The notes: a model not told the origin generated them from the letters alone. 64,000 nucleotides of DNA from an uncultured Cyclobacteriaceae bacterium (GCA_937146645.1 CAKZRQ010000012.1:62001-126000); one strand, 5' to 3'. Shown: positions 44,733-54,212, counted from the first letter of the stretch. Numbers and translations: made by a program.

Positions 44733-45125
44733 ATGAGATCAGAATGTACTGTGAGTTATGGACTGGATATCTTCGGTGATAAATGGACCCTGCTGATCAT
44801 CCGGGATATGGCTCTGGAGCAAAAGCGCTTTTACAAGGAGTTTCTTCAGGCGAAGGAGGGAATAGCGACGAATATTCTTTCCGATCGGTTGAAGCGGCTA
44901 GAGCAAAATGGGATTATTCGATCTCAGGTTTATGAACAAAAGAAAACCCAAAAAGAATATTTTCTAACAGACAAAGGCAAGAGGTTAATCCCAATTTTAC
45001 TTGAGATTATGGCTTGGTCATTTGATGAAAATCCTGATCTGAATCTTGAGGCTGATTTTGTGAAAAAGATTCAAACGAACAGGGACGCTGTGGTTCAGTA
45101 TTTCTTGGACAGGTTACCCAAATAA
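44733..45125 (+). CDS. HxlR family transcriptional regulator
   Basis: 130 residues. A winged-helix DUF24/HxlR domain covers most of it: ECTVSYGLDIFGDKWTLLII (Cys5 near the N-terminus), a DNA-recognition segment around EGIATNILSDRLKRLEQNGII and the wing VYEQKKTQKEYFLTDKG. The N-terminal Cys is the redox or thiol-reactive sensor of many HxlR proteins (quinone, aldehyde and diamide stress). Operators at 44141-44193 lie upstream of the first gene, so autoregulation with the SnoaL gene is likely. The gene converges with the retropepsin-like gene. Confidence 0.9.
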   Translation: MRSECTVSYGLDIFGDKWTLLIIRDMALEQKRFYKEFLQAKEGIATNILSDRLKRLEQNGIIRSQVYEQKKTQKEYFLTDKGKRLIPILLEIMAWSFDENPDLNLEADFVKKIQTNRDAVVQYFLDRLPK

Positions 45126-45151
45126 TTTCTGAAATGAATTGAAAGAAGGTT

Positions 45152-46351
45152 TTATTCAATCAGTGGACTTTTGCTAAGTTCAAAAAGCTCGATCTCTTCA
45201 TCTCTTAGCACCTCCAGGTTCGCTTCGCTACCATTGATGAATATTTCTTGTAGGTAGTCATAAAAGTGGCAGTAAGATTCAAAGGACTCAACCTTTTTTC
45301 CATTTATTGAAACCACCTGATCTTCAAGCTTGATTCCTGCTTGGTCCGCCGGAAGTCCTTCAAAAAGTTTGCTGACATAAACCTTTTCACCTTTCTGGTC
45401 TAGGTCCAGGCCAAATACTTCTTTAGGATCGGTTCCATTTGAATTTTGAATTGACGTCAGCCAAAGCTCTTTTTCCTTGAAATTCAGAGTCAAGATGAAG
45501 TGTTTGGTGATCTCAGCTCCGATTAAGTTGTAATTATTTGATTTACCGTACCGAGCAAATTGATTCGGGATTTCTACTCCCCCTAATTCAAAGCTTTTTA
45601 GATCGGTGTAAAAAGTGTCTTCAAAGATAGCTCCATTTGCACCCACCGATCCTTGACCAATTGCTTTCACTTTTTTCTCTGATGCAAACTTTTCCCCGTC
45701 TTTTTCTACCAAGGAAATCATTCCTCCATAGCCGAGATCTAAAAGGAAATTGAGATTCTTGCCATTGACCTTGGCCTTTATGAATGGGTTATAGGTTTTA
45801 TCAAAATCTACTTTTAGCCGGATGGCATTTTCCAGATTTGATAGTTTTTCTATGTCATCCGTAAGTGTGATTTTCTGATCCACACTATTTATTTGCCAGA
45901 CTGCATGCCGAATTAGCCCTTTTCCGATCAGCCCTCCATTGGTGTAACATTGAATTTGTGGAGCCTGATCAAAATCAATGTTAAATGCGCCAACCTCATT
46001 AAATTCTATCCCGCCAATATCCACGGTTGGTATCTTCGTAATTGTCATCATGGATTTGATTTGGTTGGCACTTCCTACTTCAGTTTCTACTAATGTTGGC
46101 AGCTCATTCTTTGACATGATATCGGATGTCAAGGTATTGTATCCTCCGGTGTCATAGATATAATCATAGGTTTCTTCGCCAATTTTTACCTTGATTATGA
46201 TGTATCCGAATTTATCCTCGTAGGGCATTTCCTCATAAAAGTTTGTTTCGGTTAATTCAGTGGAATTGGCAATCGCGAGGAGTTCCTTTGCTGATTGAGC
46301 ATTGGTGATGCCCGTCATTAGGAAAAAGAATAGAATGAAAAATAGTCGCAT
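45152..46351 (-). CDS. retropepsin-like aspartyl protease with PDZ domain
   Basis: 399 residues with a signal peptide (ends TNAQ, residue 19). Two aspartyl-protease half-domains are visible: the first with IYDTGG (Asp67, normal DTG), the second with LLDLGYGG (Asp205, DLG in place of DTG/DSG), followed by the PDZ domain (about 310-390: SKLFEGLPADQAGIKLEDQVVSINGKKV). The family acts as secreted proteases, usually with both Asp-Thr/Ser-Gly motifs. The changed second motif may reduce activity or still support the catalytic pair, since the Asp is kept. The gene converges with the HxlR gene. Confidence 0.82.
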   Translation of the reverse strand: MRLFFILFFFLMTGITNAQSAKELLAIANSTELTETNFYEEMPYEDKFGYIIIKVKIGEETYDYIYDTGGYNTLTSDIMSKNELPTLVETEVGSANQIKSMMTITKIPTVDIGGIEFNEVGAFNIDFDQAPQIQCYTNGGLIGKGLIRHAVWQINSVDQKITLTDDIEKLSNLENAIRLKVDFDKTYNPFIKAKVNGKNLNFLLDLGYGGMISLVEKDGEKFASEKKVKAIGQGSVGANGAIFEDTFYTDLKSFELGGVEIPNQFARYGKSNNYNLIGAEITKHFILTLNFKEKELWLTSIQNSNGTDPKEVFGLDLDQKGEKVYVSKLFEGLPADQAGIKLEDQVVSINGKKVESFESYCHFYDYLQEIFINGSEANLEVLRDEEIELFELSKSPLIE

Positions 46352-46429
46352 AGGTTGGTTGGTTTACCTCAAAGATGTACGTCAGGCACAAATGGTTGCA
46401 TTCTCTTCAAAAGATTCGGAATGTAAGTT

Positions 46430-47275
46430 TTAACTCGCGTATCGGTTGCGGAAGCCGCTGGGATTTTCATTCGTTATTCGCTTAAAAATCCGATTGAAAT
46501 AGGAGAGGCTCTGGAAACCTGAATGATAGCAAGCATCACTCACAGTTTGACCAGCCATCAGGTATCGTTTGGAGTGGGTAACTCTGTATCTGTTAAGGAA
46601 TTCCACGAAGGTGTAGGTCGTCTTTTTTTTGAAGTATCGGCAAAAGGCTTCCTTGGTCATGGAGCAGAGGTCGGCAATCTCGTTCACCTCAATTTTCCTT
46701 TGGTAATTCTGATCGATAAAGGAATGTACCAATCTCAACCTATGCTGTTCATTGTTTCGGACCTTGCGATGGAATGCTTTCTCATGAAGCAGTTCCTTAT
46801 TTTCCAGATTGGCGAGCATTTGCAAAGTTCTGATCAAATGAAGGTATTGCTCAAAAGGAGGGAGGCTTTCTAATTCAAATAAGCGTTCCCCAATCCTATG
46901 CTTCTCATCTCCCAGGAAAGCAACTCCCCGACTTGATAGCTCAAAAAGTCTTTGAATCGGAGACAATTCAGCCGCATGCTTGAAGTGCTCCTCTACAAAT
47001 TCCTTTTTTAGATGGACCACTACTTTTTGATAGTCCGTTTTTACCCCATAGTCAAAATTGAGATGAGGGATATCCGAGCCTATCAAAACAAGATCAGATC
47101 CTGAAAAATTGGAGATATGATCTCCTACATGCCTTGTCCCATCAGCACCACTGATAAATACAAGTTCATACTCAGGATGAGAGTGCCAGAAGAATAAATC
47201 ACTTAGCCTTGGGTTGAACATCAAGCTGAATGATCTATTGATTTTACTGGTGACAGTCTCGAGTTGTACCTTCAT
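46430..47275 (-). CDS. AraC-family regulator with N-terminal cupin
   Basis: 281 residues. N-terminal cupin-like sugar-sensing domain (about 10-150, WHSHPEYELVFISGADGTRHVGDHI) and a C-terminal double helix-turn-helix AraC domain (about 175-281, IEVNEIADLCSMTKEAFCRYFKKKT and VSDACYHSGFQSLSYFNRIFKR). It diverges from the PhyH-SDR-symporter operon, with a 150-bp intergenic region containing direct repeats; it probably activates that operon when its ligand is present. The ligand is unknown but should match the operon's substrate. Confidence 0.9.
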   Translation of the reverse strand: MKVQLETVTSKINRSFSLMFNPRLSDLFFWHSHPEYELVFISGADGTRHVGDHISNFSGSDLVLIGSDIPHLNFDYGVKTDYQKVVVHLKKEFVEEHFKHAAELSPIQRLFELSSRGVAFLGDEKHRIGERLFELESLPPFEQYLHLIRTLQMLANLENKELLHEKAFHRKVRNNEQHRLRLVHSFIDQNYQRKIEVNEIADLCSMTKEAFCRYFKKKTTYTFVEFLNRYRVTHSKRYLMAGQTVSDACYHSGFQSLSYFNRIFKRITNENPSGFRNRYAS

Positions 47276-47298
47276 TTAATACAAAATTGAATAATTAG

Positions 47299-47320
47299 CT
47301 CAATTAAAATTACTCAATTA
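47299..47320. promoter_or_regulatory. tandem CTCAATTA repeats in the AraC/PhyH control region
   Basis: CTCAATTA at 47299-47306 and again at 47313-47320 (14-bp period). A second pair, GTACAAATCAT at 47329-47339 and 47417-47427, lies further towards the operon and covers the PhyH start codon. Such direct repeats fit AraC-type binding; no binding test is available. Confidence 0.45.
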
Positions 47321-47425
47321 TCAATATTGTACAAATCATTGCTAATTATGATAAAATGACATTGGGCTCCAGCCTTGATCTTTGTTTCATAGAGTTTTTT
47401 CAGGAAATTATAAATCGTACAAATC

Positions 47426-48388
47426 ATGGTAGAGACAATGATCCCAGATAATCAGCACACGGATATCCCAGGAAATCCTTCCACAGCAAAAAGCAGTGAA
47501 GTTCAACTTAGAAAAGATGCAACCGCTGACACGCTAAGAGTCCTAAGCATGGAAGACTGGAGGTTTTGGAAGCATAATGGCTATGTGGTCATTAAACAGG
47601 CGGTGCCAAGGGAGCAGGCCTTGAAGACTGCAGATTTCCTATGGGAGTTTGACGAGAAGGACCCGAATAATCCGGAGACCTGGTATGCAGCTGCGAGAGC
47701 TGATATTCAGATGAAGGAGCTTGCCGGAACTGGAATGGTTGAGGTTTATAACAATCAGCATCTTTGGAATAACCGACAGACACAAAGAGTATATGATGCC
47801 TTTGTAGATATCTGGGGTACTGAGAAGCTTTGGACAACTATCGATCGGGCAAATTTGAATTTCCCAATCAGACCTGGGCATGAGTATAAAGGTTTTATCC
47901 ACTGGGATTATGATCCAGAGACCAAACCACAGAATGTTCAGGGTGTACTTGCCCTTGCTGATCAGACTGATGAAAACATGGGCGGATTCCAGTGTATTCC
48001 ATGGTTGTTTAGAAATTACGATACCTGGAAATTGACACAGCCTGAGGACAGGAATCATTTCCAGCCAGATATCACGGGTCTGGAAGATGAATTGGTAAAA
48101 GTGCCATTAGAAGCGGGTGATCTTTTGATTTTCAATAGCTCAGAACCGCATGGGATTCGTCCTAACAACTCAGGAGATAAGGTTAGAATTGCACAATATA
48201 TTTCCATGATGCCTGCTCAGGAAGATGATGAGGCATTGACTGAATGGAGAGTGAATTCCTGGAGAGATAGAATTGCTCCAGAGGGATATGCTTTCCCGGG
48301 AGATCCAAGAAACTGGGAGCAGACAAAGTATGAGAGAGCTGAATTATCAGATCTTGGTAAGAAGCTTCTAGGATTGGAAAAGTGGTAA
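47426..48388 (+). CDS. phytanoyl-CoA dioxygenase (PhyH) family protein
   Basis: 320 residues, no signal peptide. Fe(II)/2-oxoglutarate-dependent dioxygenase of the PhyH family. The iron triad is present: His159-x-Asp161 in FIHWDYD and His242 in SSEPHGIRPN, with Arg residues (Arg245, Arg254) for 2-oxoglutarate. The rest (FNFPIRPG-type strand, QGVLALADQTDENMGGFQC) is typical. It hydroxylates an organic substrate not deducible from sequence. It is first in an operon with an SDR (1 nt gap) and an SSS transporter, under a divergent AraC regulator, so it likely starts catabolism of an imported compound. Confidence 0.86.
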   Translation: MVETMIPDNQHTDIPGNPSTAKSSEVQLRKDATADTLRVLSMEDWRFWKHNGYVVIKQAVPREQALKTADFLWEFDEKDPNNPETWYAAARADIQMKELAGTGMVEVYNNQHLWNNRQTQRVYDAFVDIWGTEKLWTTIDRANLNFPIRPGHEYKGFIHWDYDPETKPQNVQGVLALADQTDENMGGFQCIPWLFRNYDTWKLTQPEDRNHFQPDITGLEDELVKVPLEAGDLLIFNSSEPHGIRPNNSGDKVRIAQYISMMPAQEDDEALTEWRVNSWRDRIAPEGYAFPGDPRNWEQTKYERAELSDLGKKLLGLEKW

Positions 48389-48389
48389 G

Positions 48390-49184
48390 ATGGATTTAGG
48401 ACTGAAAGGAAAGAAAGTTTTCATAAGCGGTTCGACAGCAGGGATTGGGTTCGCAACGGCCCAATCCTTTTTGCGTGAAGGTGCCGATGTAATCATAAAT
48501 GGTAGATCAGAGGGTTCTGTATCTAAAGCCCTTGAAAAGTTAACCGGTGAATTTCCTGAAGCCAATATTGAAGGTTTTTCAGCTGATTTTGCAAGCCAGG
48601 AATCTGTGAATGCATTGACTGCAGCACTTCCTGATATTGATATTCTGATTAACAATGTGGGGATTTATTCATCCCAATCATTCTTCGAAACAAGTGATGA
48701 AGAATGGATGAAGCAATACGAGGTGAATGTCATGAGTGGCGTCCGGCTAAGTCGTAAGCTTTTGCCCGGAATGCTCGAAAGAAATTGGGGAAGAATCCTT
48801 TTTGTCTCCAGTGAATGCGCCACACTCGTTCCTGAGGATTTGATTTCATACAGTACTACCAAAGGCGCTTTGCTCACGGTTTCCCGAGGCTTGGCGCAGC
48901 TTACCAAAGGCACCGGAGTTACGATAAATGCTGTAATTCCAGGCTCGACCATGACCGAAGGAGCTGAGGCTTTTCTATCTGATCTTGCAGAGAAAGAAAA
49001 TAAAACAGTTCAACAGGCAGAGTCAGATTTCTTCTCTGAAATAAGGACTTCTTCTTTACTTCAGCGCTTTGCCAAGGTGGAGGAGATTGCAAATAGTATT
49101 GTCTATTTCTCTAGTCCGCTTGCCTCAGCTACCAATGGAACAGCGATCAAGCTGGACGGCGGTAGCATGGGAGGAATACTTTAA
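48390..49184 (+). CDS. short-chain dehydrogenase/reductase
   Basis: 264 residues. Classical SDR: NAD(P)-binding GSTAGIG (14-20), NNVG (88-91), catalytic Ser140/Ser141 and Tyr154-x-x-x-Lys158 (SYSTTK). It likely oxidises the alcohol produced or revealed by the adjacent PhyH dioxygenase. It begins 1 nt after the PhyH stop and ends 22 nt before the symporter start, so the three genes form one operon. Substrate unknown. Confidence 0.9.
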   Translation: MDLGLKGKKVFISGSTAGIGFATAQSFLREGADVIINGRSEGSVSKALEKLTGEFPEANIEGFSADFASQESVNALTAALPDIDILINNVGIYSSQSFFETSDEEWMKQYEVNVMSGVRLSRKLLPGMLERNWGRILFVSSECATLVPEDLISYSTTKGALLTVSRGLAQLTKGTGVTINAVIPGSTMTEGAEAFLSDLAEKENKTVQQAESDFFSEIRTSSLLQRFAKVEEIANSIVYFSSPLASATNGTAIKLDGGSMGGIL

Positions 49185-49206
49185 CTTTTTTTCTTTATCA
49201 CCTTTT

Positions 49207-50877
49207 ATGGACATATTTGATTTTGCCATTATTGGCCTCTATTTCGCTATCATTTTGTGGATTGCCAGATGGGCATCCTCCTCAAAAAAAGAAGTTTCAG
49301 AATTTTCCTCAGTTGATTATTTCCTCGCAGGAAAAGATCAAGGTTGGCTAGTGATTGGAGCTTCACTTTTCGCTTCAAACATTGGTTCGGAGATCATCCT
49401 CGGTGTATCAGGAGCTGGAGCCAGGGCAGATATGCCTTTGGCAAACTTCGAAATTTTAGCCGCCCTTATCCTTATTGTATTCGGTTGGGTTTTCGTTCCT
49501 TTTTATCTGAAATCCAGCGTTTACACGATGCCGGAATTTCTTGAAAAGAGATATTCCAGAGCATGCAGAAATTATCTCTCGATCATTTCCATCTTCGCCT
49601 ATATTATCACAAAAATTTCACTGATCATTTTCGCTGGTGCTTTGGTCTTTGAGGTCCTCGGGGTTCCTTTCTGGACTGGGGCAATCTTCACTGTGGTGGC
49701 GACAGGTTTTTATACTGTATTAGGTGGTCTGAAGGCAGTGATTTATACAGATATGGTTCAGGCCTTTATTCTTATCCTTGGAACGGTAGTGGTTTCTGTT
49801 TTTGGCTTGCAGCAGCTTGGAGGATGGGATAATATGATAGAAACTCTATCGATGGCCTCTTCTCAGGGAGGACCAGAGGTCAGTCAGTTTTTTAATCTCT
49901 GGAGGCCTATGGAAGACACGGATTACCCATGGACAGGTATGCTTTTCGGTGCTCCTATCCTCGGTGTCTGGTACTGGTGTACTGATCAGTATATCGTTCA
50001 GCGTGCTCTTTCTGCTAAGGATGTTTCCAATGCCAGAAAGGGTGCTTTATTCGCGGGCTATTTAAAGCTGCTTCCTGTCTTTCTTTTCTTTATCCCGGGA
50101 GTGATCGCGTATGCCTTATTGCAAAATGGAGTGATCTCATTCTCTATGGATGATGCGGATCAGGCTTTGCCAGCTTTGATCACCCAAGTTCTTCCTGGCG
50201 GTTTAAGAGGTTTGGCTATCGCGGGCCTGTTAGCCGCTTTGATGAGTTCACTTTCTTCAGCATTCAATTCCAGTTCTACTCTTTTGACCATTGACTTCTA
50301 TCAGAAATTCAGACCGAATGCATCTGAGCAGGATTTGGTGAGGTTTGGTCGAGTTGCAACGGTAGTCTTGGTAGTTTTAAGCTTGGGCTGGATACCATTT
50401 ATGGAGGCTTTAATGGGTGGTGGAATTTTCCAGTATCTTCAAAGTGTTCAAGCCTATATCTCACCACCAATCGCAGCAGTTTTCTTATTTGGCTTGTTCT
50501 ATAAGTGGATCAATGCTAAAGGAGCGATTGTCGCCTTATGGACTGGTTTTGCTGTTGGTATTTTCCGTCTGGTGATGGAGTTTATGAATAACAATGGAAG
50601 TATTTCCATTGATCCGAATGGGCTTTTAGCAACATTCTTAGGAATCAATTTCCTTCACTTCGCTCTGTTCCTCTTTATCTTCTGTGTGGTAGTATTGATG
50701 GCAGTAAGCAAGATGACTGCGCCACAACCGGAAGAATCTCTGGTGGGATTAACCTATGAACGAAGTAAATCTCAACCTTCCGCATCCATGAAATTAGATG
50801 CCAGATTAAGTGTTCTATTGGTTGTGCTTGTGCTGATACTTTGGTTTGTCTTTAGCCCATGGGGACTTGGAGGATGA
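49207..50877 (+). CDS. SSS family sodium/solute symporter
   Basis: I start at the Met at 49207 (MDIFDFAIIGLY); an upstream frame extension from 49069 overlaps the SDR gene and is not supported. About 556 residues with 13-14 hydrophobic helices. It matches the solute:sodium symporter family (SGLT type): SVDYFLAGKDQGWLVIGASLFASNIGSE near the start, GGLKAVIYTDMVQ (about 175-187), and WYWCTDQYIVQRAL. It should import a sugar, polyol or organic acid using the sodium gradient. As the last gene of the PhyH-SDR operon it brings in the pathway's substrate. Confidence 0.92.
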   Translation: MDIFDFAIIGLYFAIILWIARWASSSKKEVSEFSSVDYFLAGKDQGWLVIGASLFASNIGSEIILGVSGAGARADMPLANFEILAALILIVFGWVFVPFYLKSSVYTMPEFLEKRYSRACRNYLSIISIFAYIITKISLIIFAGALVFEVLGVPFWTGAIFTVVATGFYTVLGGLKAVIYTDMVQAFILILGTVVVSVFGLQQLGGWDNMIETLSMASSQGGPEVSQFFNLWRPMEDTDYPWTGMLFGAPILGVWYWCTDQYIVQRALSAKDVSNARKGALFAGYLKLLPVFLFFIPGVIAYALLQNGVISFSMDDADQALPALITQVLPGGLRGLAIAGLLAALMSSLSSAFNSSSTLLTIDFYQKFRPNASEQDLVRFGRVATVVLVVLSLGWIPFMEALMGGGIFQYLQSVQAYISPPIAAVFLFGLFYKWINAKGAIVALWTGFAVGIFRLVMEFMNNNGSISIDPNGLLATFLGINFLHFALFLFIFCVVVLMAVSKMTAPQPEESLVGLTYERSKSQPSASMKLDARLSVLLVVLVLILWFVFSPWGLGG

Positions 50878-50886
50878 TTTATCTGT

Positions 50887-51522
50887 TTATTTAACCTTTC
50901 TGTAAATCATACTAAAGTCATCCGGCCTCTTAGCTGACTTTCCTTTAAAAATGGAGCGGTCAAAGGTGTAAGTCTTATTGGTGATCAGCTTAGGTCTGTA
51001 ATCTCCAAGGTTAATCTTGACGTATTTACTAGTCAATTGATCTATCTTCAACTCAAGGGTTTCGTAACCTAAAGCTGAAATAAAGCAGGTCGTTGAATCA
51101 GTGCTTTTAGGGATAGGAATGTATTCTGTCGATCTATAGACCTTGATATCTTCATCTTTAACTGCAACTGTGGCATGATCAATCGAAACTCCCTCTTTAT
51201 CAAGGACTTCAAATTCCAGGTTTAACCAATTTTCATCTATTGGGGGTCTGTTTTCAATGTAAACGTCACTATTCGGCTCGACGACCACATCGTCAAAGGT
51301 TAAAATCACCTTTGACTTAATTATCTCAAAGTTCCCCTCACCATAGCTGTTTAATCCAAGGCATCCTGAGTTGCGGTAACTAAAACGATTATCATTTTTG
51401 AATTCAATACAAGAAACATCCCCTTCGCCCAATGGTATTGTGCAAAAGGTACCTTTAAGTTGGGGTCCCGAGACCTGTACCGAAAGGAATAAGAAAAATG
51501 TTAGAACAAGGTAACCTTTCAT
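50887..51522 (-). CDS. secreted hypothetical protein
   Basis: 211 residues with a signal peptide (ends near VSG, residue 19). The mature part has two Cys-bearing beta-rich regions (FCTIPLGEGDVSCIEF; YRNSGCLGLNSYG) and a C-terminal part with a carboxypeptidase-regulatory-like strand pattern (HATVAVKDEDIKVYRSTEYIPIPKS, TTCFISALGYETLELKI). I do not recognise a family. Its start overlaps the stop of the serine hydrolase gene by 4 nt (ATGA), so it is translationally coupled to that gene. Confidence 0.6.
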   Translation of the reverse strand: MKGYLVLTFFLFLSVQVSGPQLKGTFCTIPLGEGDVSCIEFKNDNRFSYRNSGCLGLNSYGEGNFEIIKSKVILTFDDVVVEPNSDVYIENRPPIDENWLNLEFEVLDKEGVSIDHATVAVKDEDIKVYRSTEYIPIPKSTDSTTCFISALGYETLELKIDQLTSKYVKINLGDYRPKLITNKTYTFDRSIFKGKSAKRPDDFSMIYRKVK

Positions 51523-52559
51523 GACTCATCATTTTTCCTTAAAATCTTAACTATTCTACCGTAAATAACCTCTGAAAGGTTCCAGTTATACCCATTGAAA
51601 TCCGTGGTATTGGTGAACTGGATTACCACTGCATCAATATCGGGATGATACTCGGCGATTGTTTGATAGCCAGGGATCAATCCTGTGTGATTAAATTCGT
51701 AAATGGATGAATAGATTTCCATTTCTCCAGGTGCGAAGACCGAACCATCATTAAGAGCCCGAAGGAAGATTCCTACGTCTTCTGCCGTGGCGATCATCGC
51801 CGAATAATCAGTATCCTTTATGTCTCCTTCGATGCCCACATAATATCCACTCATTAACCGGTCCATGTCTATTTCGGCTAGGGAGCCAAAAGTGTTTTTC
51901 AGCCCAAGTGGTTCTAAAATCACCTTCTTGATGTACTCGAAAGTTCTAATTCCAGATTGTTTTTCGATTAGGAGATCAAGCAAAAAGTAATTTGTGTTTG
52001 AGTATTCATACTTAGTCCCAGGCTTAAAATTTGAAGGTTTATCAAAAACCAATTCCAGTGCCCCTTCTTTACTGTTTGGTGGATCATTCCAGAAGTTTGG
52101 GCTATTGGTAAAGTTATAGAGCCCACTTCTATGCTGTACCATGTTTCTGATCGTAATGATTTCAGAATTAACAATTCGTCCTTTAAATTCTGGAAAATAA
52201 TCATCTATAGTTCCGTCCAGATTTATCTTGCCTTCAGTCACCAGCTTTGTGATGGCCACCGCAACATAAAGCTTTCTAACACTGGCTATTTTAAATAAAG
52301 CGTCTGGATAAGCGGGAATTTTATTATCACGGTCATGCCAGCCTGCAGCGTAAAGTGAAGGTTCTTCCCCAGCCTTATCCACGTAGGCAATTATTCCCTC
52401 AAATCCATAATTTTTTGCATCATCCACTTGTTCTTGAATGGTGTCTGGGAGAGGTAGAATCCAAGCCTTGATGACGATCCAAGGAACGAAATAGAGGGAT
52501 ACAGCCGTACTACCAAAAAGTAGAATCCTGACAATCAGCTTGGTGTTTTTCTTGGTCAT
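51519..52559 (-). CDS. membrane-anchored class C beta-lactamase-fold serine hydrolase
   Basis: 346 residues. One N-terminal hydrophobic helix (9-36) anchors a serine-hydrolase domain outside the cytoplasm. Nucleophile motif SVRK (Ser93, Lys96), the second motif YSNTNY (about 178-183) and a late NHTGLIPG replacing KTG. Probable peptidase, esterase or penicillin-binding-like protein rather than antibiotic resistance. The gene begins one base before the MscS stop (52560) and overlaps the next gene by 4 nt, so all three minus-strand genes are one operon. Confidence 0.85.
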   Translation of the reverse strand: MTKKNTKLIVRILLFGSTAVSLYFVPWIVIKAWILPLPDTIQEQVDDAKNYGFEGIIAYVDKAGEEPSLYAAGWHDRDNKIPAYPDALFKIASVRKLYVAVAITKLVTEGKINLDGTIDDYFPEFKGRIVNSEIITIRNMVQHRSGLYNFTNSPNFWNDPPNSKEGALELVFDKPSNFKPGTKYEYSNTNYFLLDLLIEKQSGIRTFEYIKKVILEPLGLKNTFGSLAEIDMDRLMSGYYVGIEGDIKDTDYSAMIATAEDVGIFLRALNDGSVFAPGEMEIYSSIYEFNHTGLIPGYQTIAEYHPDIDAVVIQFTNTTDFNGYNWNLSEVIYGRIVKILRKNDES

Positions 52560-54212
52560 TTATCCAGGAAGATTGGGCTTGTCCTTTGGTTTATCATCCT
52601 TGGGTTTTGGAATGTGGACAGGAGGAATGGTTAAAGCCCCCTCTCGGTTTTCTCGGTAATGAGGGGACATGATTTCTACCTTTTCTTCAGCAAAGATATC
52701 CTGAATATTCGCATGAAGATCTGAATAAATGATTGCAGATTTTTTTGGATTCTTTGTGTAAACGTTCAGTTGATAACTCACATAGAAATCATCCAAACTA
52801 GTTTGGAGCACAAAGGGCTTAGGTTCCATTTCTGTCATTCGAGTGTTAGATGCCGCAGCAATAAGCATCTCATGCACCTTTCTCCAGGGTACGTCATAAC
52901 CTATGGTCACCGCTGTATTCAGTATTAATCCAGGGCCATTATTTTCTACAGAATAATTGATGGTATTTCCGGCAAGAATGGTAGCATTTGGAATAGTTAC
53001 TTCTTCGTTTTTTATGGTTTTGACTCGTGTAACGAGCATGGTCTTCTCTATCACATCTCCAACGGTATCTCCGATTTTTACACGATCCCCTTTCTTAAAA
53101 GCCCGCATGTAAATAATCACCAATCCAGCGATGATATTGCTGATGGCCGATGTAGAACCCAGGGAAATTAAAATACCCAAAAAGACACTAACCCCTTGGA
53201 ATGCAGGTGAATCTGAACCTGGTAAATATGGGAAAATGACAATAAAGGAAAATACGTAAAGGATTAGCTTCAGGAGATTGAAGGTAGGCTGGGCCCACTC
53301 AGGATAGAACCCTGAAAGTTTTAGCCTTCCTTTTGCAATTTCATCAGCAAAGAACTCCAAACCTCTCACCACAAATCGCGTGATGACGATAATTACAATA
53401 ATGGTGAAGAGTTCAGGGATGTAACCAATGAATCCCTCACCAATGTAAATCACTGGATCTTTGATATAACCTAAAAGAGTCTCTCCAATTGATTTGGTAC
53501 TTGGAAAGATAGATAGGGCCAAAGGCATGGCCACATTGATGAAAATCAGGAGGAATACGATTTTGACCACCTTCAAAATAAACTCTGCAGCTCTAAGAGA
53601 ATTTTCTTGGGTCAGCAACTTGTAATTTCTGACCTTGATTGTTGGTACAAATCTTTCGAGCTTAATTTTGAGCTTATCGATTAAACGATTAAAAAGTCGA
53701 TTAAGTAGCCTGACTAAAAGAATCAATACTAGAAGGATCCCAACGAAAATACCACCCTGAGTAAGTTGGGTAATCAGGCTATTGTCTTTGGCATAAACAT
53801 GGACTTTGGATTGAAATACCTTGAGGTAGCTTTGTGATAGTGAGTCACTATCTGCTCCAAAATATTCAATGTCATCTACCGTCAGCGCCATTAGGATTTT
53901 TTCATCATAGCTGAAATAGTATCCATCGCTATAAGAAGTTATTTTGAAAGCTGTGCTATCGATCTCATCCTGACTTTGAATTAGCTCTTCAAGTCTTTTA
54001 GAAACAGCATCTGCCCTTTCTTTAGGGCTTGATGGTCCCGAGGCGGTCGTAATGAGAAATAAGGTATCAGCCCCTAACAGAACTGGATATTGATCGAGAT
54101 TAGAGGATGAAGTGCTGTCTGAAGAAGTAGAAAGCTGTTGCCCTTGAGCAGAAAAAACGCCAAAGCTCAGGTTAATCCATAAGAAAAGAGTGAACAGTTT
54201 TCGCAAAACCAA
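52560..54212 (-). CDS. MscS-family mechanosensitive channel
   Basis: 550 residues. N-terminal signal sequence and an extended periplasmic region (about 25-150), then several hydrophobic helices (150-330), the pore-lining MscS helix with GSTSAISNIIAGLVIIYM (about 350-367) and the beta/alpha-beta vestibule (FKKGDRVKIGDTVGDVIEKTMLVTRVKT, TIPNATILAGNTINYS). A Pro-rich tail ends in KPNLPG. It should release solutes under hypo-osmotic shock. The promoter is upstream of 54212; downstream genes are directly adjacent (0 and -4 nt), suggesting an operon with the serine hydrolase. Confidence 0.92.
   Translation of the reverse strand: MVLRKLFTLFLWINLSFGVFSAQGQQLSTSSDSTSSSNLDQYPVLLGADTLFLITTASGPSSPKERADAVSKRLEELIQSQDEIDSTAFKITSYSDGYYFSYDEKILMALTVDDIEYFGADSDSLSQSYLKVFQSKVHVYAKDNSLITQLTQGGIFVGILLVLILLVRLLNRLFNRLIDKLKIKLERFVPTIKVRNYKLLTQENSLRAAEFILKVVKIVFLLIFINVAMPLALSIFPSTKSIGETLLGYIKDPVIYIGEGFIGYIPELFTIIVIIVITRFVVRGLEFFADEIAKGRLKLSGFYPEWAQPTFNLLKLILYVFSFIVIFPYLPGSDSPAFQGVSVFLGILISLGSTSAISNIIAGLVIIYMRAFKKGDRVKIGDTVGDVIEKTMLVTRVKTIKNEEVTIPNATILAGNTINYSVENNGPGLILNTAVTIGYDVPWRKVHEMLIAAASNTRMTEMEPKPFVLQTSLDDFYVSYQLNVYTKNPKKSAIIYSDLHANIQDIFAEEKVEIMSPHYRENREGALTIPPVHIPKPKDDKPKDKPNLPG

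Noticed and set aside
49069..49206. 46-residue N-terminal extension of the sodium symporter frame
   Set aside because: It overlaps the SDR gene and shows no symporter-like sequence; the Met at 49207 starts the first helix.
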